A stretch of DNA of 64,000 nt from NCBI GenBank assembly GCA_949358305.1, contig OX442315.1, forward strand, positions 2,852,001-2,916,000, written 5' to 3'. The notes beneath the pieces are model-generated. The model had not been told where the DNA came from. It saw nothing but the letters and a program-made list of their open reading frames with translations, and made no database searches. Positions 8,715 through 19,299 of the stretch are shown one piece after another. Within the stretch, counting starts at the first letter, position 1. Every line of letters begins with the position of its first letter. This DNA comes from Strigamia acuminata (taxonomy: Eukaryota; Arthropoda; Chilopoda; Geophilomorpha; Linotaeniidae). The translations under genes and the position numbers were made by a program.

Positions 8715-11540
8715 ATGGAGCTCCGAGACACGTGGGGAGCGCTCAGCCCCGCATGCATAGTGCGAGCGGGCATTTATCGAGGCGTACTGCCCGATTTTCT
8801 GCGCCGCTGCTTTGGCGAAGATGCAAAGCCATACCGCCTGCGCGTATTATTTTCGCGCGCCCTCGCCAAGCGCTGGGTTAACGATTGTACACTCCTGGAC
8901 GCGTTCCCGGAGTCGGTGCGAAACGTCGTCGCTGCAGAGCTCGCTCGCATCGATGACCCGAAGTCACCAATCTTCCACCCGGCCCTGTCGAGCCAATACT
9001 CCGGCAGGCCGGCGGAGGAGCATGTGTTGTTCGCGTGGCAAGCGGCCGAGACCGAGGAAGCCCGCGAAGAAGTGTATCAACACTACCGCCAGCAGCTAAT
9101 TGACACTGCGCCGGCGGTTGCAGAGCGGATTTTGCAAGACGACGGAATGAGCACCGCCGATATACATCTGTGGTGCGAGCAGATTCGGCAGGGAGAAGTT
9201 ACGCCACAGTGGCGACCGAGAATGGGGATTCTCACGTCACAAGCTGAAATGTGGCAACTCCACTATTTGGGAATTCTCGACCCCAAATATAATTTCCCAA
9301 GGAAGCGCAAGCGCTCCAAGGGAACCGGGGGCAGCGAATCGCGCTCCCCGGGACGGTCGAAGAAACAGTGCGTCGAACAGCACTCGACCGTCAACGATGG
9401 AGCGGGAACGTCAGCGCAGCCACCGCGCGACCCCGCGAATTACACCAGACCAAGGGTGTTCGTCAACCGTCAGATGAAAGACGGTAAAGAGACTCGAGAA
9501 GTCTGGATTTCGGGCGACGAAGAGCGAGTCTCTCGTCCCCGTGTCGGCAGACATCCGCTGACTCACCGTGAGCAGCGGAAACGAGACCGCAAAGAGCGGT
9601 ATTTCGCTCGCTGCGAAACGCGGGGAATTCCCCTTCCCGAACACGCTCTCAAAGCAATCGAAGCGAAGGAAGCGAGAGAGGCACGATCGAAGTCGAGTGG
9701 CAGATCTTCCGGGGAGCGTCGCGTCCTAGCGCCAGACACGCGGGACCTTCGCGAGATCATCACTCAGATGAAACGCAAGAAATTGTCGCGTTTCGACCCC
9801 GCGATGCAATTCGCCCGCAAGATGGGCGTCGTCGAGGATGGTACCGTGATTCCACACGAAGTGGCACGGTGGTTGAGCGAGTATGTGAATTCGCGACCCA
9901 CGGCCGTCGTTCCGCCGACGAGCACCGTCACGCCCGCTCCGGCGCCTCAAGTCACGACGACTGAGGCGCAAGCAACGTTGCCACCGCCAGCACAACAGTC
10001 TTTGACGTTGCTGTTGCCGACGCAACCATCGGCGTCGCAACCGCTGCCGGCACAGCAGTCCTTGACGCTGCCGCCGCCGACGCAGCCGCCGCCGCCGCCA
10101 CCGATGCCGGGCTCGAGCGTCACGCCGAACCCGACCATCGACGCCTCCGTGATGTTGCCCGTGCACCAGAGCATTGCGCGGGAATGTCATAACGCCCGCT
10201 TCGGAGAATATTACCCGAGCAAGGCAAGACACGACCGCACCGCGATGTGGTATGAACAGCGTGACGAAAACGCACGGCTGGCTCGAGAAGCAGCCAATCC
10301 ATCGATCGAAGAGCTCTTGGCCTTCGCATTTGTGATGGAGGACCCGAGGGCCGCCGCCGCTGCTCTGCAGGGCGCCGACGTCACTCAGCGCCATTTCATC
10401 GAGTGGGGGATTTCGATGATGCGGCACCACTCGCGCGCGTTCGCTGCAGATCCTGATCGCAGCAACCCTGTAAATCGGCGCAGTCTACAGCTGGCTTTGA
10501 CGAAAATCATGGTCCAGTTATTGACCCCCTCGCTCTTTGGGGTCGGACGACAAGCGATGGCCTGTTGGTCCGTAGTAGACAGAGAGGGTGTGCAGATACC
10601 TCGCGCACTCGTTGGGGAATGGAGCGCCATTCTCCCCAACCCGGCGATGACTCGCTTCGAGCTGACCCGGGACGTGGTGAACCCCGAATGGGAGGGGTAT
10701 AAGTTGCGGAGCATGGCCTTCCGCCACGCTGTTACCACGTGGGAGCCAACACCGTCAGCGCAGTCACACGCAATGATGGTCACGAGTGAAGAGCCGATGG
10801 AGAGCGACGCCGCCTCTTCGACTGCTTCACGTGGAGCCCCAACTCCACCTCCGCCGCCGCCACCGATGCCACCAGCGGCGACACCACAGACACCCGTCCT
10901 ATCAAATGCGGCGGGTAAGCCCAGACGCCTACTGTGCCGGACGCCGCCAACGATGTCCGCCGCTCGCCAGAGCCTGACGCCTCCCGCAGCCCAAGAAGCG
11001 CGGGAAGAGACTGTCCAGCAGGCAGTGGTTTCGAAGAGCGCCAAGCCAGCGAAAGCGGCGAAGCCTCCGACAAACTACTATGAGAAGTTATGCGACGAGT
11101 TCTCTCAACTGTCGATGACGACAGAGACGCGAAAATTCATCCTCGCTCAGAGAGACAAGGGGAAATCGGTTTTCGTTTGGTTGCACAACCAGGTGCGCCA
11201 GACCACCGATTTGATCCTCCATCAGCGTTTGCTGAGGGCCCACCGTGCGCCTCGAACGGCCGCGGAGGCGAACGCGATCCGGCACACCAATTCCGGGTTT
11301 TCGGCGTTCATTCCGCGGGTTTGGCTGCATGAGAGGAGACGTGCCCCGTACGAGCCAGCCGGCGGCCACGCTTTGTGCTTCATTTCCGAGCACGAGGACC
11401 CCCGCGACCAGTCTTCAGCTTTGGTTGGAGATCTGGTTTTGCCGCCCGGCGGTGTGCCGCCCGGCGCTGAGCCGCCCGTCCCTGGAGTGAGTTTCGCCCA
11501 GGCGATGGATCCAGCGTCGGGTCCCAGCAAGAAGGATTGA
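8715..11540 (+). CDS. ORF3, 941-aa retroelement protein of unknown function
   Basis: I do not recognise this protein. The frame is open from 8529, but the ATG at 8715 directly behind a splice acceptor is the likely start. The hydrophobic stretch encoded just before it is best read as the pyrimidine tract. Visible parts: a folded-looking, Trp/Arg-rich N-terminal region (residues 1-190); a basic cluster PRKRKRSKG (about 195-203) that could be a nuclear localisation signal; an Arg/Glu-rich segment (260-360); a second compact segment (about 340-395); Pro/Gln-rich linkers (410-475 and around 710); and a compact C-terminal segment (785-870). No signal peptide, fusion peptide or membrane anchor is evident, so it does not look like an envelope protein. 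Codon use is GC-rich and intact, suggesting selection. Confidence 0.75.
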   Translation: MELRDTWGALSPACIVRAGIYRGVLPDFLRRCFGEDAKPYRLRVLFSRALAKRWVNDCTLLDAFPESVRNVVAAELARIDDPKSPIFHPALSSQYSGRPAEEHVLFAWQAAETEEAREEVYQHYRQQLIDTAPAVAERILQDDGMSTADIHLWCEQIRQGEVTPQWRPRMGILTSQAEMWQLHYLGILDPKYNFPRKRKRSKGTGGSESRSPGRSKKQCVEQHSTVNDGAGTSAQPPRDPANYTRPRVFVNRQMKDGKETREVWISGDEERVSRPRVGRHPLTHREQRKRDRKERYFARCETRGIPLPEHALKAIEAKEAREARSKSSGRSSGERRVLAPDTRDLREIITQMKRKKLSRFDPAMQFARKMGVVEDGTVIPHEVARWLSEYVNSRPTAVVPPTSTVTPAPAPQVTTTEAQATLPPPAQQSLTLLLPTQPSASQPLPAQQSLTLPPPTQPPPPPPMPGSSVTPNPTIDASVMLPVHQSIARECHNARFGEYYPSKARHDRTAMWYEQRDENARLAREAANPSIEELLAFAFVMEDPRAAAAALQGADVTQRHFIEWGISMMRHHSRAFAADPDRSNPVNRRSLQLALTKIMVQLLTPSLFGVGRQAMACWSVVDREGVQIPRALVGEWSAILPNPAMTRFELTRDVVNPEWEGYKLRSMAFRHAVTTWEPTPSAQSHAMMVTSEEPMESDAASSTASRGAPTPPPPPPPMPPAATPQTPVLSNAAGKPRRLLCRTPPTMSAARQSLTPPAAQEAREETVQQAVVSKSAKPAKAAKPPTNYYEKLCDEFSQLSMTTETRKFILAQRDKGKSVFVWLHNQVRQTTDLILHQRLLRAHRAPRTAAEANAIRHTNSGFSAFIPRVWLHERRRAPYEPAGGHALCFISEHEDPRDQSSALVGDLVLPPGGVPPGAEPPVPGVSFAQAMDPASGPSKKD

Positions 11541-11567
11541 TCGCTCCGAACACCGGCGGTCAGAGCT

Positions 11568-11577
11568 GGGAGGGGGA
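11568..11577 (+). other. Polypurine tract
   Basis: GGGAGGGGGA lies two bases before the TGTGGTGACC start of the 3' LTR. This is the expected plus-strand primer position of an LTR element and mirrors the two-base gap between the 5' LTR and the primer-binding site. Confidence 0.75.
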
Positions 11578-12082
11578 CGTGTGGTGACCCGACTGGGGTG
11601 GGGCACGAAGAGTTTCTCTCGTGGCCTACATACGGGTAAAGAAGGGGAGTCGCACGCGCGCCTCCCTTCCCTCAGAGCATTGACATCCAGTCAATGGACG
11701 GGCGTCTGCCCTGGGGGAGTGGGGGAGATTCGTCTTCTCCACTATTGGGTGGCTTTAGTCACCTGTCACCCCCCGCTTTGTGCAAAGGAATTCGCCTTGC
11801 ACTGAGCGGGCAGAACCAACACAAAAATCAACCAAGATACACGTAAAAGCCAAACGTCCTAAAACGATCAAGCCTAAGTACAAAGACTTCAGGAGTGACC
11901 TAGGACAAGGGACTTTCAACGTGAGTACGATTGATTTGTGTTAACCTCCGCAGAGTAACCTGCGAAACAAGATTACCACACTATTTTAGCAAGCCAGCTA
12001 GAAATAGTAAACCTACTCCAATTTAGCGAGTTGTGCAGACAAACGGTCGCACAAGCCTAAATTGCAGTAACCACGACGAGCG

Positions 12083-12144
12083 TTCCCGCCGCTGTGTGTA
12101 TCGCCGGGAACCACCAAGCGTCCGCCGCTGTGTGATCGCCGGAC
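12083..12144 (+). other. Twin RNA hairpins in the LTR
   Basis: Two adjacent hairpins share nearly the same loop (CCGCTGTGTG followed by ATCG). Hairpin 1 is 12083-12110 (stem TTCCCG/CGGGAA); hairpin 2 is 12120-12144 (stem GTCCG/CGGAC). The divergent LTR at 14551 has both at 15043-15071 and 15078-15107, with the same loops. There the second stem carries A-T where this one has G-C, a compensatory change. Confidence 0.65.
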
Positions 12145-12437
12145 ACCTACACAAAACCCTAAACCTAGACAACAGACCAGAAGTAAGACCTTTTAGGCAT
12201 TCACTCGCGCCCGACCAGCGTGAGCCCGAAGGACCGAACGAGAAACGTGAGACGAGGACGCCATTCATTGCCACGCCGGCCCAAGACGACACCACGTTGC
12301 CACGCGGACGCCATCTTGGATCCAGAGCGCCTACAAAGGACGACCTCGACCAGTTTCCCGCCAACTTCACACACCCCAACCTTTTACCTTTTTATTCCCT
12401 TACATATTTTATTCCTTTTACCTGTACATTCCCGTAT

Positions 12438-12443
12438 AATAAA
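12438..12443 (+). terminator. LTR poly(A) signal
   Basis: AATAAA within the 3' LTR, about 135 bp before its end, in an AT-rich stretch. This is a plausible polyadenylation signal for the element's RNA. Confidence 0.5.
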
Positions 12444-12578
12444 TACATTTATTATATTTACCATTTTACATTGTTTGCCGTTTCGCATTATTTGGGTAAC
12501 CGCTTGAGTAAAGCGGTATTGCGAGATTAGAGAGTGACTCATACCACGTATCAGCGACAGATCGAGTTGAGCGCGACA

Positions 12579-13047
12579 AGATTTCAAAAAAATGGCGGAT
12601 GTGAAGTCCTGTGGTAAATCGTCCTAGCTAGAACTAATGCCGTGTTCCAATAATAAGCCTTTAAGCGCCTTGTTTAAATGTCCGGGCGTTTAATATTTTT
12701 TTGAGCCGACCCTCCCAGCGCCAATTTGAAGCCCGGCGTTTATCCGGGCCCGACGTATAATTAATAAATCGGCGCCAATTCCGTAGATCACCGATGACTG
12801 CCTGACGCTAAAACGGGCCAGGCGTCTTAATGAACGCGGACGTTTAAAGGAGGCGGTATGGTAATACCAAAAGTAGAAACAAATTAAAGAAAATAAACCA
12901 ATTTTGTCACTAAAGGCCTTTCGATTCACTACCGGTGATGATAGTCACTGAATCAAAAAATTTAATTCTTTTTTATTTATTTATGATAAAGCGCCAATAA
13001 TGGCATAAACTTACTTCCAATCAGTAATAACAATACATTGGTTGCAG
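12579..13047 (+). repeat. Intron remnant with GGCGTTTA-type dispersed repeat
   Basis: This is the end of intron 3 of Ig copy A. It contains short motifs of the GGCGTTTA/TAAACGCC kind starting with GCCGTGTTCCAAT. The same unit is found in intron 3 of copy B (17930-18180) and copy C (21675-21719 plus 22187-22260), so it was in the ancestral gene before duplication. Related pieces are at 13720-14130 and 40490-40600. Confidence 0.6.
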
Positions 13048-13615
13048 ATACCACAAATGAGGTTTTACTCGAAGACACTTCTAATGTGAAAGATCGAAAC
13101 ATTCTAGATAGCGAAGCGAGGCAATTATCCTGCACAGCTAATGGCTATCCTGCTCCAACTGACATTCTCATCAAAAAAAGATTTAATAATGATGAATGGG
13201 AAATGATGTCATGGGAAACAACATTCAACGTAACCGAGTCAGGGACGTACGTGTGTGAAGCACGAAATTATATTGAAAACAACACTCAATCTCAAACGGA
13301 AAATTTCATCATGTCAAAAGAATTGACATTTCGAAATTATGGTCGAGTGCAATTTTTTACTGTGTCAAGACGGCTTTATTTTTATTGCGATTTTCTTTGC
13401 TGTTTTAGATAAGGAACTTGCAAGAATGAATCAAATTCTTTCTGAGAAAATTGAATTGATATCGCAAAAATATGGTTTAGTTTTACCATTCGCATTCAAC
13501 GTGTAGAAAAACCCATTTTAATTGATTGGTATTTTCTATTTCAGATAAGAAGCTTGCATTTATGAGTCAACAGCTGTCTGACATGAAGGAAACTGTGTCG
13601 AAATTGCAAAAATAG
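13048..13615 (+). CDS. Ig/coiled-coil protein, copy A (last three exons)
   Basis: Exons 13048-13341 (Ig domain 3), 13409-13474 (22-residue coiled-coil module) and 13545-13615 (terminal coiled-coil exon, stop TAG). All junctions are GT-AG in phase 1, matching copies B and C. The Ig domain is I-set-like with LSC...TESGTYVC; the tail has heptad-spaced I/L residues. The signal exon and Ig domains 1-2 are missing between here and the retrotransposon that ends at 12578. They may lie upstream of the window, in which case the retroelement is intronic, or they may be lost. Confidence 0.75.
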
Positions 13616-14550
13616 CCAGCTGGAACAAAATTCTTATATGTAATTGATATTGCATAAACAAAAGATAAATATAATATAATATACACAAATTATATAAAAA
13701 TAATAAGTACCGTACTGCCTTGAACAATGGCCCGGGCGTTTAATTTTATTTTCGACTCGCCCGCCAGGCGCTTATTCAAAACCAGGCGATTATTCAAGCC
13801 AGGCCTCTATCCAAAAAAAAAGTTTAAAATAAGTTATAAAAAATTTGTGGTCGTATGCACGTTTTTTCAAATTTTTTGGAGCCATACCGCTGTATTATTG
13901 GTAGAAATGCAGCAGTGAAACAATGAAGGAGTGTTAAATAGCTCATTTCTACCGTACATTACGTGTACGTGTACGGTAGACATAAAACGTCATCTAAACG
14001 AATTACAAATTTACAATAAACTCGGCGTTTAAACACACCCGGCGTTTATTTGAGGCAGGCGCTTATTGGTTCTTCAGCTGGCGGTTGCCAGGCGCTTAAT
14101 CAAAAGTCGGCGCTTAATTGTGCCCGGCCATTGTTCAAGACAGTACGGTATACTTTGTGGCAAAAATAAAATGTACCTTTTATGGTAGCTTAAATATGGC
14201 TCTTTTCTTTCACACAAAACATTACAGGTCAAAATTGCATAAATGGGCCATTTTTTTAAAATGCTAAATGTATGCGAGTACACTGTACTAGTATTTGTCG
14301 GAAAATCGAGACGTTATGAGCTTCTAACTCATAATTATAAGGAACAATTGGCAACCACAAACTGCCTTCAGTAATTTCACTGTATTAATAATGATAGGAA
14401 ACCATTTTATATTGTTTGAAACATTTATCATGCGCGATATGCGATATGCTATAACACCATGGTGTTATATTCAAATTTTTTATTGTTTTCATTTTCAAAT
14501 ACATTTTTTAAAAATTAAAACCAACTCTTTTGCAGAAAATCTATTCTGAG
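13616..14550 (+). repeat. Spacer between Ig copies A and B
   Basis: Holds GGCGTTTA-type dispersed repeats (13720-14130). A block at about 14150-14300 recurs 3' of copy B (19430-19563 plus 20226-20260), so it belongs to the duplicated unit. No gene seen. Confidence 0.6.
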
Positions 14551-15234
14551 TGTAGTGATCATGAGGGGGTCATTGAGGAGAGTTCGCTCCTGTCTGACCC
14601 ATTTTCGCCTCGTGGTGAGAGTGGGGGCTCTTTTGTCTTCCCTGGTGAGTCACAAGCTCCTTTGTGAGTGAGCGTCTGCCCTGGTGGAGGTGGGGTGGCC
14701 TCTATTCGATCCTCATTGGGTGATGGATGTCACCTGATGAGAAGGCCTTTGTTGTGAGAAATTTGCCTCAGTCCAAACTGCAGAACCAACACAAAAATCG
14801 AACTGAACACACGTAAAATACATCGTCCTACCGATCAAGCCTTAGCCAACTAGCAAGGAGTGACGAGGGACCTAGGATATTTCATACGTGAGTAACGTTA
14901 CTTTTGTGTACACCTCCGCAGTGTTAGCTGCGTACCAATCTAACCATCACTTTGGCAAACCTGCCAGAAGTGATAAAACAACCACACTTAGTGAGTTACG
15001 AGGAAAACGGCCTTGCAAGCCTAACTGAGGTACAAAGACGTCTTTCCCGCCGCTGTGTGTATCGCCGGAAAAAAGAAGCATCCGCCGCTGTGTGCATCGC
15101 CGGATGCCAACACAAAACTCTAGACAACATTAACCAGGATATAAGCCTCGCAAGAGCATTCCACTCGCACAAAGCGTGAGCCCAAAGACGGACCAAAAAG
15201 ACGAACACGAAGCAATTACCAAAGCCGCTCCAGG

Positions 15235-16143
15235 GAAGTCACTTCATTTCGCCGCCATTCATTTCGTTGCCCCCGTCCTTTTTTTAAATTAATGCCTCGT
15301 TGAAAATTTTTTTTTTATTTTGTCGCCCTCATTTCAACAACATATCATTTCGTCGCCCTATCATTTCGTCGCCATAACATTTCGTCGCCATGTCATTGTT
15401 GTGGCATATCGCCAACTTGTGGCCAAATTGTGGCAAACTTGTGGCCAAATTATGGCCAAATTCTGGCAAAATTGTGGGCAAACTGTAGCAAAATTGTGGC
15501 AAAATTGTGGGCAAAGTGTGGCAAAATTGTGGCCAAATTGTGGATAAATTCTGGCAAACTTGTGGCCAAATTCTGACCAAATTGTGGATAAATTCTGGCA
15601 AACTTGTGGCCAAATTCTGACCAAATTGTGGCAACGTTGAGGCCAAATTGTGGCAACATTGTGGCCAAATTATGACCAACTTGTAACCAAAGTGTGGCAA
15701 AATTGTGGCCAAATTGTGGATAAATTCTGGCAAACTTGTGGCAACATTGAGACCAAATTGTGGCAACATTGTGGCCAAATTATGGCCAACTTGTAGCCAA
15801 ATTATGGCCAACTTGTGACCAAATTGTGGCAAACTTGTGGCCAAATTATGGCCAACTTGTGACCAAATTCTGGCAAACTTCTGACAAAATTCTGGCCAAA
15901 TTCTGGCCAAATTATGGCAAACTTGTGGCCAAATTATGGTCAAATTGAGGCAAATGTTTCAGTTACTTAGCAGTATTATTTCGTCGCCCTTCTGTTCGGT
16001 TTGGGTTGTTTTGGTTGTTCAACCGTATCATTTCGTCGCCCTTCATTTCGTCGCCTTTTTTCCGTTTTGGATGTCATTTAGTCGCCAAAAACGGCGACAA
16101 AATGACACGGCGACGAAATGAAGGGCGACGAAATGAAGAAACC
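15235..16143. mobile_element. Non-autonomous DNA transposon with 10-bp target duplication
   Basis: Flanked on both sides by CCGCTCCAGG (15225-15234 and 16144-16153). Its ends are inverted repeats built from iterated CTTCATTTCGTCGCC motifs (15242-15270 and 16085-16138). The interior is mainly an 11-bp tandem array. A 9-10 bp duplication and long iterated terminal repeats suggest a Mutator-like or fold-back type element. No transposase is present. Confidence 0.75.
15419..15955. repeat. 11-bp minisatellite
   Basis: About 48 copies of a unit like TGGCAAAATTG. Because 11 is not a multiple of 3 and the unit has few stops, both strands show long false ORFs. Confidence 0.9.
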
Positions 16144-16597
16144 CCGCTCCAGGACGCCGCTACACCGTACAAGTACATTCGTATGATATTCTTGGGCTTT
16201 AACGAGTGCTTTAACGAGTGGTACATATTTTATTACGGTAAGTGAATCTCATTTACCACGAGTGGCCAGCTGGTTCGAAGTACAGAAGACTGAGAGCGCG
16301 ACACAAGATTACAGAGTATACACTATAATACTTTTTACAACTTTTTGCATCTATTATTATTATACAAGAAAACCGAAAGCCAAGAAATGACATCAAACAC
16401 TGCATAAATGATTGCTTTTAGTAGTTTGTACCAATTTCATTTATTTGGTTGGCCATAGAGCAAACGGTTTTGGATTTGACTTTATCTCGTAGATAAAGTG
16501 AAAGTTTCAAAGTCAACTTTTGCTGAAATACTTCATCAGAAGGTTAAAGTAATTTGATAAATGCAAAATCATCTACATTCAAGCAACACCGGGTTGA

Positions 16598-19299
16598 ATG
16601 AGAATGATTACCTTTAGCTTTGCACTCATTGTTCTACTGGCTGCAGGTAAATTTCAATTAGTACACATTAACATCATCACTTTGTAGTATTCATTTTAGG
16701 TGTTTCTGCTCGAAGACACTTCATACTAGCTGAAAGGGGAGATTCAATATCATTAGAATGCAGTAAAAGTAGCACTAAGTGTGAATTACACAATCCGAGT
16801 GGCCAAGTGATAGTAATCACCAGATTCGACTCAGTCGTAGAAAATTTCAAAATCAGAGATTCAAAATCTTGCATTGTAGACATTACTAGCATCAAGTTGA
16901 TTGATTCTGGTCAATACTTCTGCGTCACTGATAAAGAATTCAAGGAGTATCGCGTGGAAATCAAACGTCAGTCCCACAACCAGCCAAAAATAATCATTTT
17001 TTAGACTTCTAAACTCTATGTTTAGAAAGTCTAATAAAACGGTTCTGTCCGTCTGTCCATCCGTCCGTCCGTCTGTCCACATCAATTCCTCCAAAACGAA
17101 AGCAGCTAGAGCCAAACGGGCAACTGCAATGAACTCAGCATACTGTACCTTTGATAGGTTCCTAAGGTATTTTCGTATTTCTCCGACCTCCGGTTTAATA
17201 AAAAAAACTGGTTTTATTAGACTTTTAGCCTTCTATTACAAACTTCTACCCGAAATGACGTAAAATATTTTACGTCATTTCGGGTTTTTTTTATATTTGC
17301 CGCTGACAGTCGCTGATGGCAGTCGATCAAATTTTGGTGGAATTTTGTTTGTTCTTGCTTTATTTTGGCCAAAAATATGATTTTTTATTATTTTATTTTA
17401 TTTTATTTTGGGGTGTTTTATTTAGCGACAGACGGACAGGGGTTTAGAAGTCTAAGATGTAATGCTTCCCCTCCCCATGCATGACAGATATTTACTTGTT
17501 TCTACTAATTTTTAATTATAGTTTCAGAGATTCCATACAAACTGTTTTACGACGACAAATTGTGGACAAATAATTCAGACCATTTTATTAGTGATGAAGG
17601 ATATATAAATTTTAAATGTCAATTTTACTCAAGTGCGGAAACAGACGTCTCTTTTCTCTGGATGGTGAACAATGAGAAAATAACAAGAGAATATAAACTC
17701 ACTCAACAACATAATGATGTGTGGAGAACTGAGTCAAACTACCGGCTTGAGATCTTTTCGGGTCAACAACGCAAAGAAATCGCATGTCAAATTGATTCTG
17801 AATTTACGCACACACTTCTAATTGGAAAATTTGGAATACCCTGTGAGTAATAGAATTAAGAATCCCTAACCTACAGTCAGTGTGAAGAAATCCTTGAATG
17901 CTCAAATTTACTCACCGTAATGCCTCGAATTAACGCCGTGTTCCAATAGCGGCCGGCATCCTATTAAGCGTTTAAACGCCAGAAAGTCAGCGGCGTTTAC
18001 ATTAATTAGCGCCAGCCCTGATTAACTGCCCAAAGATCCCCATTTTTAAACAAATATCGACAATTTTTATAACACCCGTCCGACCCAAATAAGCGGCGGG
18101 CTTCAAATAGACACTAAGGGAATCGGGTCAAAAATAGTAATAAACGCCCGGGCGTTTAATTGAGGCCGTACAGTAATTATTTTTTGGTTTTTATTCCCAA
18201 CTATTTCACAGCAAAAGGCCAAAGCTCGTTGCTATACTCTGTCTGACCTTAAGAATAGAGAAAACTCCCATCGGTCGTGACCTTTTCACTGGTGTAGCGA
18301 TACCTAAAAGTAGAACAATACACCAGGTTTTAATAAAACATCAAGTCTTATTAAACACTTTGTTGTTGTTTTTAATGGAATTCTTTGTGCAAATAGCATG
18401 ATCGCGATCACACACTCCACAGTAAGGAGTAATAAGGCTGGAGTTTTCTCTATTCTTAAGGTCAGACAGAGTATAGCTGCATTCAGTAATTTACATCAAT
18501 ACCAAAAGTAGAAACAAATAAAAGAAAATAAACCAATTTTGTCACTAAAAGCCTTTCTACTACCGTTGGTGATCAGCAGTAATAACAATACATTTGTTAC
18601 AGATAACACAAATGAAGTCTTACTCGAAGACACTTCTAATGTGAAAGACCGAAGCATTCTAGATAGCGAAGTAAGGCAATTATCTTGCACAGCAAATGGC
18701 TATCCTGCTCCAACTGACTTTCTGATCAAAAAAAGAATTAATAATGATGAATGGGAAACGATATCTACAGAAACAAAATTCAACGTAACCGAGTCAGGAA
18801 CGTACGTGTGTGAAGCACGAAATTATATTGAAAACAACACTCAATCTCAAACGGAAAATTTCATTGTGACATCAAAAGAATTAACATTTCGAAATTATGG
18901 TCAAGTGCAATTTTTTACTGTGTCAAAACGGCTTTATTTTTATTGCGATTTTCTTTGCTGTTTTAGATAAGGAACTTGCAAGAATAAATCAAATTCTTTC
19001 TGAGAAAATTGAATTGTTATCACAAAAATATGGTTTAGTTTTACCATTCTCATTCAACGTGCAGCGAAAAACCCATTTTTATTAATTGGTATTTTCTAAT
19101 TTAGATAAGGAAAATCAAATCATTTTTGAGAAAATTGAATCGATATCACAAAAATATGGTTTAGTTTTACCATTCTCATTCAACATGTAGAAAAACCCAT
19201 TTTTATTAATTGGTATTTTCTATTTCAGACAAGGAGCTTGCAGATATAACTCAACTGCTGTCTGACATCAAAGAAAGTGTGTCAAAATTGCGCAAATAG
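16598..19299 (+). CDS. Secreted three-Ig-domain coiled-coil protein, copy B
   Basis: Seven exons, all joined in phase 1: 16598-16646 (signal peptide, MRMITFSFALIVLLAA), 16700-16966 (Ig1, ending DSGQYFC), 17522-17842 (Ig2), 18603-18899 (Ig3, I-set, ESGTYVC), 18967-19032 and 19105-19158 (coiled-coil modules of 22 and 18 residues), 19229-19299 (terminal coiled coil, stop TAG). Predicted length is 374 aa. There is no membrane segment, so it is probably secreted and may oligomerise through the coiled coil. The family is not one I can name; Ig plus coiled coil recalls soluble immune lectin-like proteins, but no lectin or fibrinogen domain follows. Introns 2 and 3 carry MITEs absent from copy C. Confidence 0.85.
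17001..17455. mobile_element. MITE in intron 2 of Ig copy B
   Basis: Ends TTAGACTTCTAAAC (17001-17014) and its exact inverse (17442-17455), followed inward by CTGTCCGTCTGTC-type repeats. The equivalent intron of copy C lacks it. It contains a perfect 36-bp palindrome at 17249-17284 around TGACGTAAAATATTTTACGT. Confidence 0.75.
18231..18477. mobile_element. MITE with perfect 38-bp inverted ends, intron 3 of copy B
   Basis: 18231-18268 and 18440-18477 are exact reverse complements, beginning GCTATACTCTGTCTGACC. The element is 247 bp with no coding content. A clean target duplication is not obvious. Confidence 0.75.

Larger units (their letters stand above)
1..12578 (+). mobile_element. Ty3/gypsy-type LTR retrotransposon with a third ORF
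   Basis: The first 105 bases of the window recur exactly or nearly so at 12474-12578, so they are the ends of paired LTRs. The order LTR, primer-binding site, gag, protease, reverse transcriptase, RNase H, integrase, extra ORF, polypurine tract, LTR is that of the Ty3/gypsy group, in which integrase follows RNase H. The element is over 12.5 kb, long for this group because of the third ORF. It probably sits in intron 3 of Ig gene copy A, whose fourth exon starts 470 bp downstream. The 5' LTR start and target-site duplication lie outside the window. One single-base frameshift in pol is visible; gag and ORF3 are intact. Confidence 0.95.
11580..12578 (+). repeat. 3' LTR (about 999 bp)
   Basis: Starts TGTGGTGACC and ends GCGCGACA; the TG...CA ends are typical. 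The 3' boundary is fixed by divergence from the 5' LTR; the 5' boundary is inferred from the polypurine tract and from the similar start TGTAGTGATC of a related LTR at 14551. It contains a conserved GTGAGT (about 11921), twin hairpins (12083-12144) and a poly(A) signal AATAAA at 12438-12443. Confidence 0.85.
14551..16303 (+). mobile_element. Divergent solo LTR of the same gypsy family, split by a DNA transposon
   Basis: 14551-15234 and 16154-16303 together align with the whole 3' LTR at 11580-12578: start TGTAGTGATC, conserved GTGAGT, twin hairpins, end GAGCGCGACA. The break corresponds to an inserted element with a 10-bp duplication. Ig copy C has uninterrupted flank at the matching place (about 20550), which is the empty site. 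The LTR lies about 300 bp upstream of the start codon of Ig copy B. No internal element sequence remains, so it is a solo LTR. Confidence 0.8.

Noticed and set aside
9726-11073. Long minus-strand ORFs across ORF3
   Set aside because: Shadows of a GC-rich plus-strand gene; Arg/Gly/Ser-rich with no domain.
15329-15943. Long minus-strand ORF rich in WPQ/HNLA repeats
   Set aside because: It is a translation of the 11-bp minisatellite inside a transposon; no start context or non-repeat part.
15419-15955. CRISPR-like array
   Set aside because: Units are 11 bp with no spacers, in an animal transposon.
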